14,993 nt of DNA. Source: DAOVGZ01 sp964477815. GTDB lineage: Bacteria; Babelota; Babeliae; Babelales; Vermiphilaceae. The translations under genes were made by a program, and so were the position numbers. Below are positions 1-7,888 of the stretch, piece after piece; position 1 is the stretch's first letter, and every line of letters begins with the position of its first letter. The notes beneath the pieces are model-generated. The model saw only the letters and a list, made by a program, of their open reading frames with translations, did not search any database and had not been told where the DNA came from. The stretch is from positions 1 through 14,993 of the forward strand of contig CAYZEO010000020.1 in assembly GCA_964477815.1 (NCBI GenBank), written 5' to 3'.

Positions 1-1056
1 GAAGTTGATGAATTTCTTGTGGATTATCAGGTTAAAAAACCACTTGAAGTTAAACCGGTCTGGACCCTTGCAGGTCATAAAAATAAAATTGTTGAAGCAG
101 TACAGCGAAATAACCATGAGTTATTGTCATTTTATAATGACGGAACCATCAAATTGTGGAACCTGGAAACTGGAAAACCCATTAAAGACTACAAAGGTCG
201 TACAATTGAAGGTGTTAAAGATTTTATAATATTATCCTCAGGCGATGTACTTTGTTTTAATGATCGCGGTCCAATCAGACTATTTAGCCGGAAAACAGGA
301 CTATTTACTAAGGCCTTCAGAGGCCATACAAAAAAGGTCAATCGGATATGGATTTCGTCTTCGCAAAGTGAGTTTATATCATTTTCTGATGACGGAACAA
401 CCAAAGCATGGAACCTAAAAACAGGAAAACTCATTAAAAATGTGAGAGGTCATATAATAAAAGTCAATAGAGCGTTGCAACTACCTGAACGCTATTTCTT
501 ATTTTTTTCCAATAATGGCACAATTAAACTATTGAACATGAACGCAGGGATCATTCTGATCTTTAAAGGCCATACAAAAAAAGCTCAGGGTATGGTGTTA
601 CAGCCTAAAAACAAGCAGTTCGTATCATTTTCTGGTGACGGAATAATAAAAATATGGGATATCAATCCCCTTGCTGATCTAACGTTCGATCAAATCGAAT
701 TCATTTACAATTTTTTCAAAAAAGACTCAAAAACCGAATTGACAAAGGATGAACACAAAATACTCGTAACTCTTCCCGAGTTCTTACAGGATAGAATTGA
801 TGAAAAAATAATAGAACGGATAAGAACATTTAGACAAACAATATCTCCTCAAAAATCACACAACCTCCTTGTAGACTTTATGTCAACAACAAACAAAATA
901 AAAATGGGACAAGGCTCAAAAAAAGATCTAATCGAAGCAAAACAGCTACTCAAAAAAATTGTACAAACAGGAAGAAAAAGTCCATCAATCATTCGGCAAT
1001 TAAATAAAAAACTCAAAAAAGCAGAAGATAAAATCAAGAAACAATTTGAACTATAA
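1..1056 (+). CDS. WD40-repeat protein with C-terminal helical module, 5'-truncated by window edge
   Basis: The frame is open from base 1 and no start codon with a ribosome site is seen, so the gene very probably begins upstream. About five WD40-type blades are visible, starting near residues 20, 60, 103, 146 and 187 of the visible frame. Each carries a GH-like turn (AGHKNK, KGRTIE, RGHTKK, RGHIIK, KGHTKK) and a strand ending like DGTIKLWN or DGIIKIWD. The second is degenerate. WD40 propellers normally scaffold protein-protein contacts, and a closed ring usually needs seven blades, so more probably lie upstream. A helical segment (about residues 226-265, with TKDEHKILVTLPEFL) follows the blades. 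The last 53 residues form a lysine-rich helical hairpin that is repeated in the next gene. It lies 43 bases before that gene, on the same strand. Target and location cannot be told because the N-terminus is missing. Family call is firm, function unknown. Confidence 0.85.
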   Translation, partial: EVDEFLVDYQVKKPLEVKPVWTLAGHKNKIVEAVQRNNHELLSFYNDGTIKLWNLETGKPIKDYKGRTIEGVKDFIILSSGDVLCFNDRGPIRLFSRKTGLFTKAFRGHTKKVNRIWISSSQSEFISFSDDGTTKAWNLKTGKLIKNVRGHIIKVNRALQLPERYFLFFSNNGTIKLLNMNAGIILIFKGHTKKAQGMVLQPKNKQFVSFSGDGIIKIWDINPLADLTFDQIEFIYNFFKKDSKTELTKDEHKILVTLPEFLQDRIDEKIIERIRTFRQTISPQKSHNLLVDFMSTTNKIKMGQGSKKDLIEAKQLLKKIVQTGRKSPSIIRQLNKKLKKAEDKIKKQFEL

Positions 1057-1099
1057 GAACAAGAATAAAAAAAGAAAAAAACCAAAAAGGGGAAACACT

Positions 1100-1396
1100 G
1101 TGAAAAAAATCATTCAAAGCGCAGCAATTATTTTGTTGGGCCTGATCATTAGCGTGCAATGCATACCAAAATCATCCAAAAAAAAACTCACATATAATGC
1201 ATCTCAATTTTATGCAATCATGGATGAAATCAAAAAAGGGGGAGGCTTTATAGATGATCTGATTGAAGCGGAAGAACTACTGAAAAAAATTGTAAAAAGA
1301 GGAAAAATGGACAAGGAATCCATTGATAAAATGAAAAAAATGCTCAACGAAGCAGAAAAAACAATTCATAGAAAAGAAGAAGCTTTTGAGAGATAA
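1100..1396 (+). CDS. Small exported helical protein sharing a module with the upstream WD40 protein
   Basis: A 98-residue hypothetical protein. I chose the GTG at 1100 because an AAGGGG ribosome site lies about 8 bases upstream and the product then begins MKK followed by a hydrophobic stretch (residues 4-18), a typical signal peptide. Frame extension further upstream is lysine-rich low-complexity sequence and is unlikely to be coded. The stretch LIISVQC at 15-21 resembles a lipobox position, but Q before Cys is not canonical, so lipoprotein status is uncertain. Residues about 42-94 align without gaps to the last 53 residues of the preceding WD40 protein (23 identities by hand count), centred on DLIEAxxLLKKIV. 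The protein is mostly predicted helix with many Lys and Glu. The 43-base gap and shared strand suggest co-transcription with the WD40 gene. Function unknown. Confidence 0.7.
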   Translation: MKKIIQSAAIILLGLIISVQCIPKSSKKKLTYNASQFYAIMDEIKKGGGFIDDLIEAEELLKKIVKRGKMDKESIDKMKKMLNEAEKTIHRKEEAFER

Positions 1397-1402
1397 CAAA
1401 AC

Positions 1403-1441
1403 CAAAATAAAACTGACCCGGAACAATTGTAGTTGTTCCGG
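1403..1441 (-). terminator. Intrinsic terminator between convergent genes
   Basis: A perfect 9-bp stem (CCGGAACAA at 1418-1426, TTGTTCCGG at 1433-1441) closes a 6-base loop. Read on the minus strand, it is followed by a T-rich stretch (GTCAGTTTTATTTTGG), which suits termination of the barrel-protein gene ending at 1451. On the plus strand the tail is not T-rich, so it is probably a weaker terminator for the gene ending at 1396. Confidence 0.7.
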
Positions 1442-1450
1442 ATCATTCGC

Positions 1451-2698
1451 TTAAAAATCTATTGAAATAATAAATCCAACTCCATTAACCTGCGCAGAAG
1501 ATTTTCCGTTGAAAGGAATTCGCACCCAAGCTGCAATGTACGGGTGAATAGTACAATCATCTTCACATGAAAAATTGTAACTTAGTTTGAAAAACATATT
1601 GTGCATCGTCCACTCTTGCAAATGTTGCGCACAATTAGCAATATCTTCTGAATACTGATGATCGAACACCGATAAAATATCATCCCCATGTCTGACAAAT
1701 TGATAGCCAAGCATGCATGATAATCCTTTCCAAAAATGATACCCCTGCGCATACAAGCTAAACTGTTGCCGCAATCCAAAATCTTTAAACACATCAGTTT
1801 TTGCAAGCAGTAGGAGTTCCGTCTGATCATCATCTGTTTTTATTCTACGACAACGCTTATTTCCAAAAACATGCTGTAACTCAACATCAAAGCCCGCGCG
1901 AATGCAACTTCTAAAAGTTAAGTCTAAACCTGAACCAAAAGTAAGACCCAGACCTCCATCCGTGCCAAATGGCAAGGCAAAAATTTTGTCTTCATCCTTC
2001 CGTTTCCCTGAAGGAATATTCAATCCCGCACGAGCATTTACACGAACATTTTTTAAAAATGGTTTTGACTGTTTAAAATCTTGCAGCCACTGACCAATTA
2101 GTGAAATATCACCAATGCCATTTCTTTTCCACCCACCCAAATCGAGACCATCACCAAGTTCGCAAACGTTTGCAAAAAAATCATTCGTCAAATATTGTTT
2201 AGTACGAGCATCATCCGCAGTAACATTTTTTGTTTGCTCGGTCCAACGAACATTTTTTAAACGCATGAAGTAAAATGGCAGATGCAAAGCGACAGAAAAG
2301 TGCGCCGGCAAAGCCCACTGACTAGACAAAGCAAAACCGTAGGCAGAAAAATTACCGTCAACTAAAAAGTGACCTCGCACGCCGTCATCGTTGGCACCAA
2401 CACGAACTCGCATTTGGCCGATTTTACTATTTTCATCGAAACCATCCAACATTTTGAGCGCATTTTGATCTGTGTTCCAAATTCTCAAAATGTTAACCTT
2501 ACACCCGTCTTCGTTATAGCCCTTAGCAGACCCAAAACTTGCTTGCCCGAGTGCGGAAACCTGCATTCGATAACCTGGCTTTGTCTCTGCACGCACAAAT
2601 GGGTCGTACGGACGAGTTATGTTCATAGCAAAAACACAACAACCATAAATACTAAGAAAAAAAACAGCTACAAATCGAGCAGTATATTTTTTGTACAT
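1451..2698 (-). CDS. Outer-membrane beta-barrel-type protein, hypothetical
   Basis: A 415-residue protein with a clear Sec signal peptide: positive n-region MYKKYTAR, hydrophobic core, and likely cleavage after VFA at residue 24. The mature part has alternating hydrophobic/polar strands rich in aromatic and Gly residues. It ends VGFIISIDF, the terminal-Phe strand typical of proteins recognised by the BAM outer-membrane assembly machinery. I see no enzyme motif, and several Cys residues are scattered. The ATG has an AAGAGG ribosome site about 10 bases upstream. It lies 40 bases downstream of the 948-residue exported-protein gene on the same strand, so the two are probably one operon ending at the hairpin at 1418-1441. 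It could be a porin, an adhesin anchor or a transporter for its neighbour's product. Outer-membrane barrel is inferred from sequence character only. Confidence 0.7.
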   Translation of the reverse strand: MYKKYTARFVAVFFLSIYGCCVFAMNITRPYDPFVRAETKPGYRMQVSALGQASFGSAKGYNEDGCKVNILRIWNTDQNALKMLDGFDENSKIGQMRVRVGANDDGVRGHFLVDGNFSAYGFALSSQWALPAHFSVALHLPFYFMRLKNVRWTEQTKNVTADDARTKQYLTNDFFANVCELGDGLDLGGWKRNGIGDISLIGQWLQDFKQSKPFLKNVRVNARAGLNIPSGKRKDEDKIFALPFGTDGGLGLTFGSGLDLTFRSCIRAGFDVELQHVFGNKRCRRIKTDDDQTELLLLAKTDVFKDFGLRQQFSLYAQGYHFWKGLSCMLGYQFVRHGDDILSVFDHQYSEDIANCAQHLQEWTMHNMFFKLSYNFSCEDDCTIHPYIAAWVRIPFNGKSSAQVNGVGFIISIDF

Positions 2699-2738
2699 AA
2701 CAGCAAGAACCTCTTGTTTTAATCTCTCTCTTTAAAGT

Positions 2739-5585
2739 CTATTCATTTAATCCCAGCCCTGAATCACGAGCAACCAAAATGTCTCCTGATGCACTGCTGC
2801 GCAAAACACGAACGATTTCTGAAGCACCATCCATAGACAATGGAGCCGCTATGTTTGCAGATGCAGCAAAACGCATTCCTGAATAAAAATTTGGACTGAA
2901 CAATCTCAATGTTGCATCATTATCTAAATCTTTTTCACGGGACGATAATGCAAATGCACCGTCGCCGGAAAAACCATTTCTGAATGTTCCGTAACTGACA
3001 AAATAACTCAACGACAAGCCACCCTCTCTTTTTTGTAAATACCCATCAAGAAATGGTGTGAATGTCTGATCGCTTACAGCAGACCCCGAAACATCTGCAA
3101 CCACATACCGGTTGAGCTTCGCTCTATCTTTGCCAATATACGCATTCAATACTTCAAGATTTCCCCCCTCTTGTAATCCCTGCTGCAATCCATCTTTTGT
3201 GATAGCATTCAAATATAAGGCCGGACCGCGGGTGCCAGGAGTTTCTATCTGTGTCCAACCAACAGCACCTACTGATGTTGCAGTCGAAATGTCTGCGCCG
3301 TTTCCTGTTCTAAACAGCCCTGAACTTGTTCCAAGTACACACAATTTCCCAGAAACAATAATATCTAAAAAGGTGTCCCCTTTTGGGGCACCTGAGGCAC
3401 CAACTGTTGCAAGTGTTGTCGCAGTAAAATTATTTCCTACCAAATCTATTCTGTCCAATTGAGTATCGGTTAAAACATATAAAAAGTTGTCATCGGCAAC
3501 CAATCTGCGCACAAATGCGTAATCACCTATTGTTTTGAATAACATGCCGTTGAGTAAACCCTCAAATCCTTCCTGCAAGCCAGGATTAGCTATTCCAGAT
3601 CCATTTGGATTTGCTAAAACAGCAAGGCCTCCCGGTCCTCCTACAAAAATTCGTGCAGTATTATTTGCTGATTCCCATGCAAGTCCCGCGCATTCAATCG
3701 GCCCTACATCATCAAGTACGCCGCCTTCAATAACAACAACACGCGTCGTGCTTCCAGCGTTAAATGTTTGTGTTATGGTACCATTACCAAACGAAACAAG
3801 ATTTGCAGAAAAGTTTCCTTTGTTGACAACATCGGATCGTTCGGTTTCAGCAATTACTACTTTTTTTAGACCAGTTGCAATCATAAATCCTGCCACATCA
3901 ACACCTTGATAAGCACTTGGAATATCAAACAACCCGTGAATCCCGCCATTTTCTTTCGGAAACTCCACACCTAAAACAGAACCAAAATCACCCAATCCAT
4001 TTTTATCGCCCTCTCCCCAATCAGTACGTCGAATAGACTTGACGCCTTTTTTGTCATCTGCAATATTATTCGGTGTATCATTTTCCATCGTGGTAACATT
4101 TCCATTCAATGAATCAATATCAAAGCCAAATATCTTTGACTCTGCCGCTTTTGTCACTTGCCATGGAGTCCAATCTAAAATGCGTCCTTCAGTGTCAAAA
4201 ATTGCACGGGATGAATAAACCCTTTTTTTAATGTCTCCTGCTGTGTGATCAACATCGACAGCAACATACACGGTGTCACCTTTAACCACCATATCGACAA
4301 TGTCTTCTGGAGCATCATCTCTTCCAACCTCTGATCGCTCAGAAGAAGTTTTTAATATATCGGCATTTTGTGTTGCTGGCGTATTATAAAAACGTCCACG
4401 AAAAACAGAATGTGTTTCTTTGTCCCCCAAAAAAAAGTAATCCGGTGTTGAATCGAATTTTGCAATCGTCCCATGAGCATCTTCATTTGCTGGATCATTT
4501 ACCAAAGGTAGTGCAAACACTTTTTTGCCAACATCAACCATGTCCTCATTTCCACCCTGAACAATCAAATAGTTCAACCAGTTTGATGTTTTCATTGTCC
4601 GTATTTTGTTGATAACCACCCGCTCATCTTGAGCTCCTGTGCCAATAATTTCATCATCTGCAACATTGTCAAAAACACCATCCGGCACAATTTTTTTGAA
4701 AACTAACTGATTATTTTTCACAAAACCTACAGCAACAGCTCTTCCACCAGAACCGCCAACATCTTCAGATTTTATATCCAATGAAACAAACAATGCTTTT
4801 AGCTCAGCATCCCAATACATATCCTTGAAGGTTAAACTTTGTAAGTCGCCACCTATTTTTAAAAAATCAGAACTTTTATCGAATGCAGCAGTATTACTTT
4901 GTTGAATTATCTTTTTTATAATTGTTTTGCCATCTTCTTGCACAGCTTGATCGCCATACACCAAAAACGCAATTCCACTTCCTGCGTCACCAAAAGCAGT
5001 CGCACCACCCGCCTTCGGTCTTACTGCAGAAAAAACACAGTTACTGGCCGTACTGATTCCAACCATCCCTGTTGTATCACCTGCAGGTGTTGACGCATCC
5101 TGAATATCGGTTTTAGAGACCATTGAGATACTGTCTTTTGCAAATGAATTAAAAATATAGAAAGTCAACAAATCATTGGCAGGAACAGCAACTGGATGCT
5201 GCGAACTAATTGTTGAAATACCATTGCTTGAACTAATTTGCAAAAGAGATAAAAATTTTATTTTTTGATTGTGTAGCGGATTGTTTTGCGAACTACCATT
5301 CAGCGAAACTGTTTCTGGTGCCAAAGGGGAAAAAACAGTTGCGTGCCTCCCAAGATAAGAAATGGCCCACTCATTTGTGTTTACAGTTCCGTCCGGATGC
5401 GCTCCAACAAAAAAAGATTCCCCGCCATAACTTGCTACATGCGGCAAAACGGGAAACGTAAAAGTTGTGGCAGCTCCCTTTCCAGCATCACCTTGAATCA
5501 AAACTCCCGGAAAAACCGGCGAACTCCACAACAAAAAACAAAAAAACCATCTTTTTATATCGAACAATACGTGCCCGTACCTCAT
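2739..5585 (-). CDS. Large exported beta-rich protein (propeller-like), hypothetical
   Basis: A 948-residue protein. The ATG at 5585 is preceded by AAAGGA about 8 bases upstream. Residues 1-27 look like a signal peptide: Lys/Arg before the WFFCFLLW core, then SSPVFPG. The mature part is rich in Gly, Asp, Ser, Val and Thr, with few Lys clusters. It has many short stretches of the kind seen in beta-propeller blades (MVVKGDTVYVAV, ADDNFLYVLTD, TARIFVGGPGGLAVL, SGKLCVLGTSSGLF), spaced irregularly. No catalytic motif, sortase signal, autotransporter barrel or terminal Phe strand is visible; the C-terminus ends DSGLGLNE. A related phrase, GLQEG, occurs twice in the C-terminal third. Gene order suggests co-expression with the barrel protein downstream, so the product may be exported to the periplasm or cell surface and work with it. 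No family recognised; the propeller fold is a guess from strand pattern. Confidence 0.7.
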   Translation of the reverse strand: MRYGHVLFDIKRWFFCFLLWSSPVFPGVLIQGDAGKGAATTFTFPVLPHVASYGGESFFVGAHPDGTVNTNEWAISYLGRHATVFSPLAPETVSLNGSSQNNPLHNQKIKFLSLLQISSSNGISTISSQHPVAVPANDLLTFYIFNSFAKDSISMVSKTDIQDASTPAGDTTGMVGISTASNCVFSAVRPKAGGATAFGDAGSGIAFLVYGDQAVQEDGKTIIKKIIQQSNTAAFDKSSDFLKIGGDLQSLTFKDMYWDAELKALFVSLDIKSEDVGGSGGRAVAVGFVKNNQLVFKKIVPDGVFDNVADDEIIGTGAQDERVVINKIRTMKTSNWLNYLIVQGGNEDMVDVGKKVFALPLVNDPANEDAHGTIAKFDSTPDYFFLGDKETHSVFRGRFYNTPATQNADILKTSSERSEVGRDDAPEDIVDMVVKGDTVYVAVDVDHTAGDIKKRVYSSRAIFDTEGRILDWTPWQVTKAAESKIFGFDIDSLNGNVTTMENDTPNNIADDKKGVKSIRRTDWGEGDKNGLGDFGSVLGVEFPKENGGIHGLFDIPSAYQGVDVAGFMIATGLKKVVIAETERSDVVNKGNFSANLVSFGNGTITQTFNAGSTTRVVVIEGGVLDDVGPIECAGLAWESANNTARIFVGGPGGLAVLANPNGSGIANPGLQEGFEGLLNGMLFKTIGDYAFVRRLVADDNFLYVLTDTQLDRIDLVGNNFTATTLATVGASGAPKGDTFLDIIVSGKLCVLGTSSGLFRTGNGADISTATSVGAVGWTQIETPGTRGPALYLNAITKDGLQQGLQEGGNLEVLNAYIGKDRAKLNRYVVADVSGSAVSDQTFTPFLDGYLQKREGGLSLSYFVSYGTFRNGFSGDGAFALSSREKDLDNDATLRLFSPNFYSGMRFAASANIAAPLSMDGASEIVRVLRSSASGDILVARDSGLGLNE

Positions 5586-5621
5586 GTCTCACATCCTTTA
5601 GTTTGATCTTTACTCTTGCAC

Positions 5622-5636
5622 AGACCTACGTGGTCT
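5622..5636. repeat. Short inverted repeat in the 5' leader of the 948-residue gene
   Basis: AGACC (5622-5626) and GGTCT (5632-5636) flank TACGT, giving a 5-bp stem or a 15-base operator-like dyad about 40 bases upstream of the start codon at 5585. It is too short to be sure it is not chance. Confidence 0.3.
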
Positions 5637-5683
5637 ACATTGTGAACATTTATTTTAGGGAAATTTGAAAAAACTACCACCCC

Positions 5684-5710
5684 CTTGAAACAACCTTCTT
5701 GTTTCTCAAG
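5684..5710. repeat. Imperfect inverted repeat overlapping the comM promoter
   Basis: CTTGAAACAA (5684-5693) pairs with TTGTTT plus CAAG (5699-5704 and 5707-5710), leaving a CT bulge and a 5-base loop. The right arm contains the proposed -35 element of comM, so a DNA-binding protein could act here. It could also be a terminator-like hairpin with flanking A/T runs. No regulator is identified. Confidence 0.35.
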
Positions 5711-5727
5711 AAAAAAACCGATATTAT
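5699..5727 (+). promoter_or_regulatory. Putative sigma70-type promoter for comM-acpS
   Basis: TTGTTT (5699-5704), a 17-base spacer and TATTAT (5722-5727) lie about 58 bases before the comM start. Match to consensus is moderate. The surrounding sequence is very AT-rich, which raises the false-positive rate. Confidence 0.45.
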
Positions 5728-5785
5728 ACACAGAGAATATATTTTAAAATAAAAAAACAAAACTTCTTTCAAGCAAAAAAACAAA

Positions 5786-7333
5786 ATGCACACAAAAGTA
5801 CTCTCCGCAGCCACCATTGGCGTCGATGCTCGTCTTGTTCAAGTTGAAGTAGATATTTCATTTGGGCTCATACGGTTTGATATCGTCGGTTTACCTGACA
5901 CCGCAATTAGAGAAAGCAGCAAACGAATTAGTTCTGCAGTTAGAAATAGTGGGTTCCGGTTTCCTGCAAAAAAAATCACGGTTAACTTAGCACCCGCAAA
6001 TTTAAAAAAAGAAGGGACGCTCTTTGACCTTCCAATTGCAATTGGCATTGTTCACGCACTCAAAGAGATCGATCTATCAAAAGAGTTTTGTGAAGAAACA
6101 TTGTTTATAGGAGAGCTTTCCCTAAGCGGCGGCATTAGACCAATTAAGGGTGCACTCGCAATAGCTTATGACGCAAAACATCTTGGAAAAAAAAGAATTG
6201 TTCTACCCAAGGCTAACGCACAAGAAGCTGCACTCATTGAGGGTATAGAGATCATCGGCGTTGAACATTTAACCGAACTGGTAGCATACATAAGAAAAGA
6301 GCACGGCATTGAACCAACAAAAAACTCTTTTGATTTGTTTGCACAACAAAACAAAAAAATTGATCTTAATTTTGATCAAGTCAAAGGCCAACAACAAGCG
6401 AAACGTGCACTGCAAATTTGCGCGGCGGGACGACACAACATCCTGTTTATTGGACCACCTGGTTCAGGCAAAACAATGCTTGCCAAACGTCTGCCGACTA
6501 TTATGCCGCATCCAACATTTGATGAAGTACTTGAAACAACAAAAATTTACTCAATCTGTGGGAAACTTGGCAACAAGCCACTGATTTTAAACCGGCCGTT
6601 CCGCAACCCGCATCACACCATTTCACAAGCAGGTCTTGTTGGAGGTGGCTCCTATCCTCAACCAGGAGAAATCAGCCTTGCACATAATGGCATTCTTTTT
6701 TTAGATGAACTCACAGAGTTCAAACGGGATACACTTGAAGTTATGCGTCAACCACTGGAGAATAAAGTAGTAACCATTTCTCGAGTTCAACAATCACTTA
6801 GTTTTCCCGCATCATTCTTGCTTGTTGCAGCACTTAACCCGTGCCCATGTGGATTTTGGGGTGACAAAAAAAGAACCTGCCATTGTACAAAACAACAGGT
6901 AAATCGATACTTAGAAAAACTTTCCGGTCCGTTGCTCGACAGAATCGATCTGCAAATCAGTGTGCAATCAGTTGAATACGACACAATCAAAGCAAAAAAT
7001 CTTAAAAATCAAAGCTCACAAGAATTGCTTGAAAAAATTAATGTCGCACTCTCCATGCAAGAAACAAGATTCGGAACCAAAAATATATGGAACGGTCACA
7101 TGTCATCGGACCAGATCGAACAACATTGCATTTTTACCGAACCTGCAGAACAGGTGATTAAAAAAGCATTTGATGCACTAAACTTAAGCATGCGTGGATA
7201 TCATAAAATTTTAAAAGTCGCACGCACCATTGCAGATCTTGAGGCAAGTGAATTAATTGACGTGCCACATCTGAGAGAAGCGATCATGTATCGATCACTG
7301 GATCAGAATTTAGAGCGACAGAGGGCGTCATGA
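5786..7333 (+). CDS. comM: ComM/YifB family Mg-chelatase-like AAA+ ATPase
   Basis: A 515-residue member of the YifB/ComM family, near the usual length of about 500. In naturally competent bacteria ComM is a hexameric helicase that promotes branch migration during integration of incoming DNA. The family is also widespread in bacteria not known to be competent. The N-terminal ChlI-like domain starts MHTKVLSAATIGVDA and includes the FDIVGLPDTAIRES stretch. Walker A GPPGSGKT is at residues 223-230 and Walker B ILFLDE near 303-308. The family's Cys-rich NPCPCGFWGD...CHC segment comes before the LDRIDL arginine-finger region, and a C-terminal Mg-chelatase helical domain closes the protein. The start is fixed by the conserved N-terminus, although no Shine-Dalgarno is seen upstream, only AT-rich sequence. 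The stop overlaps the acpS start by 4 bases (ATGA), which suggests translational coupling. Confidence 0.95.
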   Translation: MHTKVLSAATIGVDARLVQVEVDISFGLIRFDIVGLPDTAIRESSKRISSAVRNSGFRFPAKKITVNLAPANLKKEGTLFDLPIAIGIVHALKEIDLSKEFCEETLFIGELSLSGGIRPIKGALAIAYDAKHLGKKRIVLPKANAQEAALIEGIEIIGVEHLTELVAYIRKEHGIEPTKNSFDLFAQQNKKIDLNFDQVKGQQQAKRALQICAAGRHNILFIGPPGSGKTMLAKRLPTIMPHPTFDEVLETTKIYSICGKLGNKPLILNRPFRNPHHTISQAGLVGGGSYPQPGEISLAHNGILFLDELTEFKRDTLEVMRQPLENKVVTISRVQQSLSFPASFLLVAALNPCPCGFWGDKKRTCHCTKQQVNRYLEKLSGPLLDRIDLQISVQSVEYDTIKAKNLKNQSSQELLEKINVALSMQETRFGTKNIWNGHMSSDQIEQHCIFTEPAEQVIKKAFDALNLSMRGYHKILKVARTIADLEASELIDVPHLREAIMYRSLDQNLERQRAS

Positions 7334-7737
7334 TATTGGGTATTGGTATAGATTCGGTAGAGGTAGAACGATTTTCGTCGTGGAGTAATTACACTCCAGA
7401 AAAGCTTTTAAAAATTTTCAGCAAAGAAGAAATCGATTACTGCCAGAACATACCTGCCAAATCTGCCGAACGATTTGCCGCCCGATTTGCAGCTCGAGAA
7501 GCATTTTTTAAAGCGACTTCACAGATGGCTCCCGGAAACAAAATCCCCTTTTTGACCCTTTGCCGCATGCTGTGCGTCTCCTCAATACCCGGTCAATCAC
7601 CTAGATTAAAAGTTGATTGGCCCTCCCTTAGCAGAAAATTAATCTCTCCTGTACCCGAATCTCCTCGTTGCTGGCTTTCTATTACTCACACAAACAGTCA
7701 TGCAACGGTCGTAATTCTTCTGGAAAGCAATAAATAA
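7330..7737 (+). CDS. acpS: Holo-[acyl-carrier-protein] synthase
   Basis: A 135-residue AcpS-type phosphopantetheinyl transferase. It moves 4'-phosphopantetheine from CoA to a Ser of apo-ACP, activating fatty-acid (and so membrane-lipid) synthesis in the cytoplasm. Visible family features are the N-terminal GIGIDSVEVERF with Asp8, FSKEEIDYC, and the ERFAARFAAREAFFKA helix with Glu57 and Lys61. Asp8 and Glu57 correspond to the Mg-binding pair. The C-terminal SITHTNSHATVVIL replaces the commoner SISH motif, with Thr for the second Ser. Length is slightly above the usual 120-125. The middle, residues about 66-108, is less conserved than the ends. Its ATG is inside the comM stop (ATGA), so it is probably translated from the comM message. 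No ribosome site of its own stands out. Confidence 0.9.
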   Translation: MILGIGIDSVEVERFSSWSNYTPEKLLKIFSKEEIDYCQNIPAKSAERFAARFAAREAFFKATSQMAPGNKIPFLTLCRMLCVSSIPGQSPRLKVDWPSLSRKLISPVPESPRCWLSITHTNSHATVVILLESNK

Positions 7738-7750
7738 AAAGAAAGTATCG

Positions 7751-7778
7751 TTGACAAGGCGATTATCACTGATACAAT
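7751..7778 (+). promoter_or_regulatory. Near-consensus sigma70 promoter for the initiator tRNA
   Basis: Perfect -35 TTGACA (7751-7756), a 16-base spacer and -10 TACAAT (7773-7778, one mismatch) end 23 bases before the tRNA. This is among the best promoter matches in the window and fits a highly expressed stable RNA. Confidence 0.8.
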
Positions 7779-7801
7779 GATATTACTTGTTTTGAAATTA
7801 T

Positions 7802-7878
<77 letters not shown>

Positions 7879-7888
7879 TTCTTCCTTT

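Noticed and set aside
1046..1099. Extension of the small exported protein upstream to a TTG
   Set aside because: It would overlap the WD40 stop, adds only lysine-rich low-complexity residues, and would bury the signal peptide; the GTG at 1100 has a ribosome site.
3112..3909. Long plus-strand reading frames (116 and 124 codons) opposite the 948-residue gene
   Set aside because: Low-complexity Ser/Pro-rich shadows of the Gly/Asp-rich coding strand, without ribosome sites or recognisable domains.
6850..6895. Cys-rich stretch in comM as a novel zinc site
   Set aside because: NPCPCG followed by a CxC is a usual feature of the ComM/YifB family, not a novelty.
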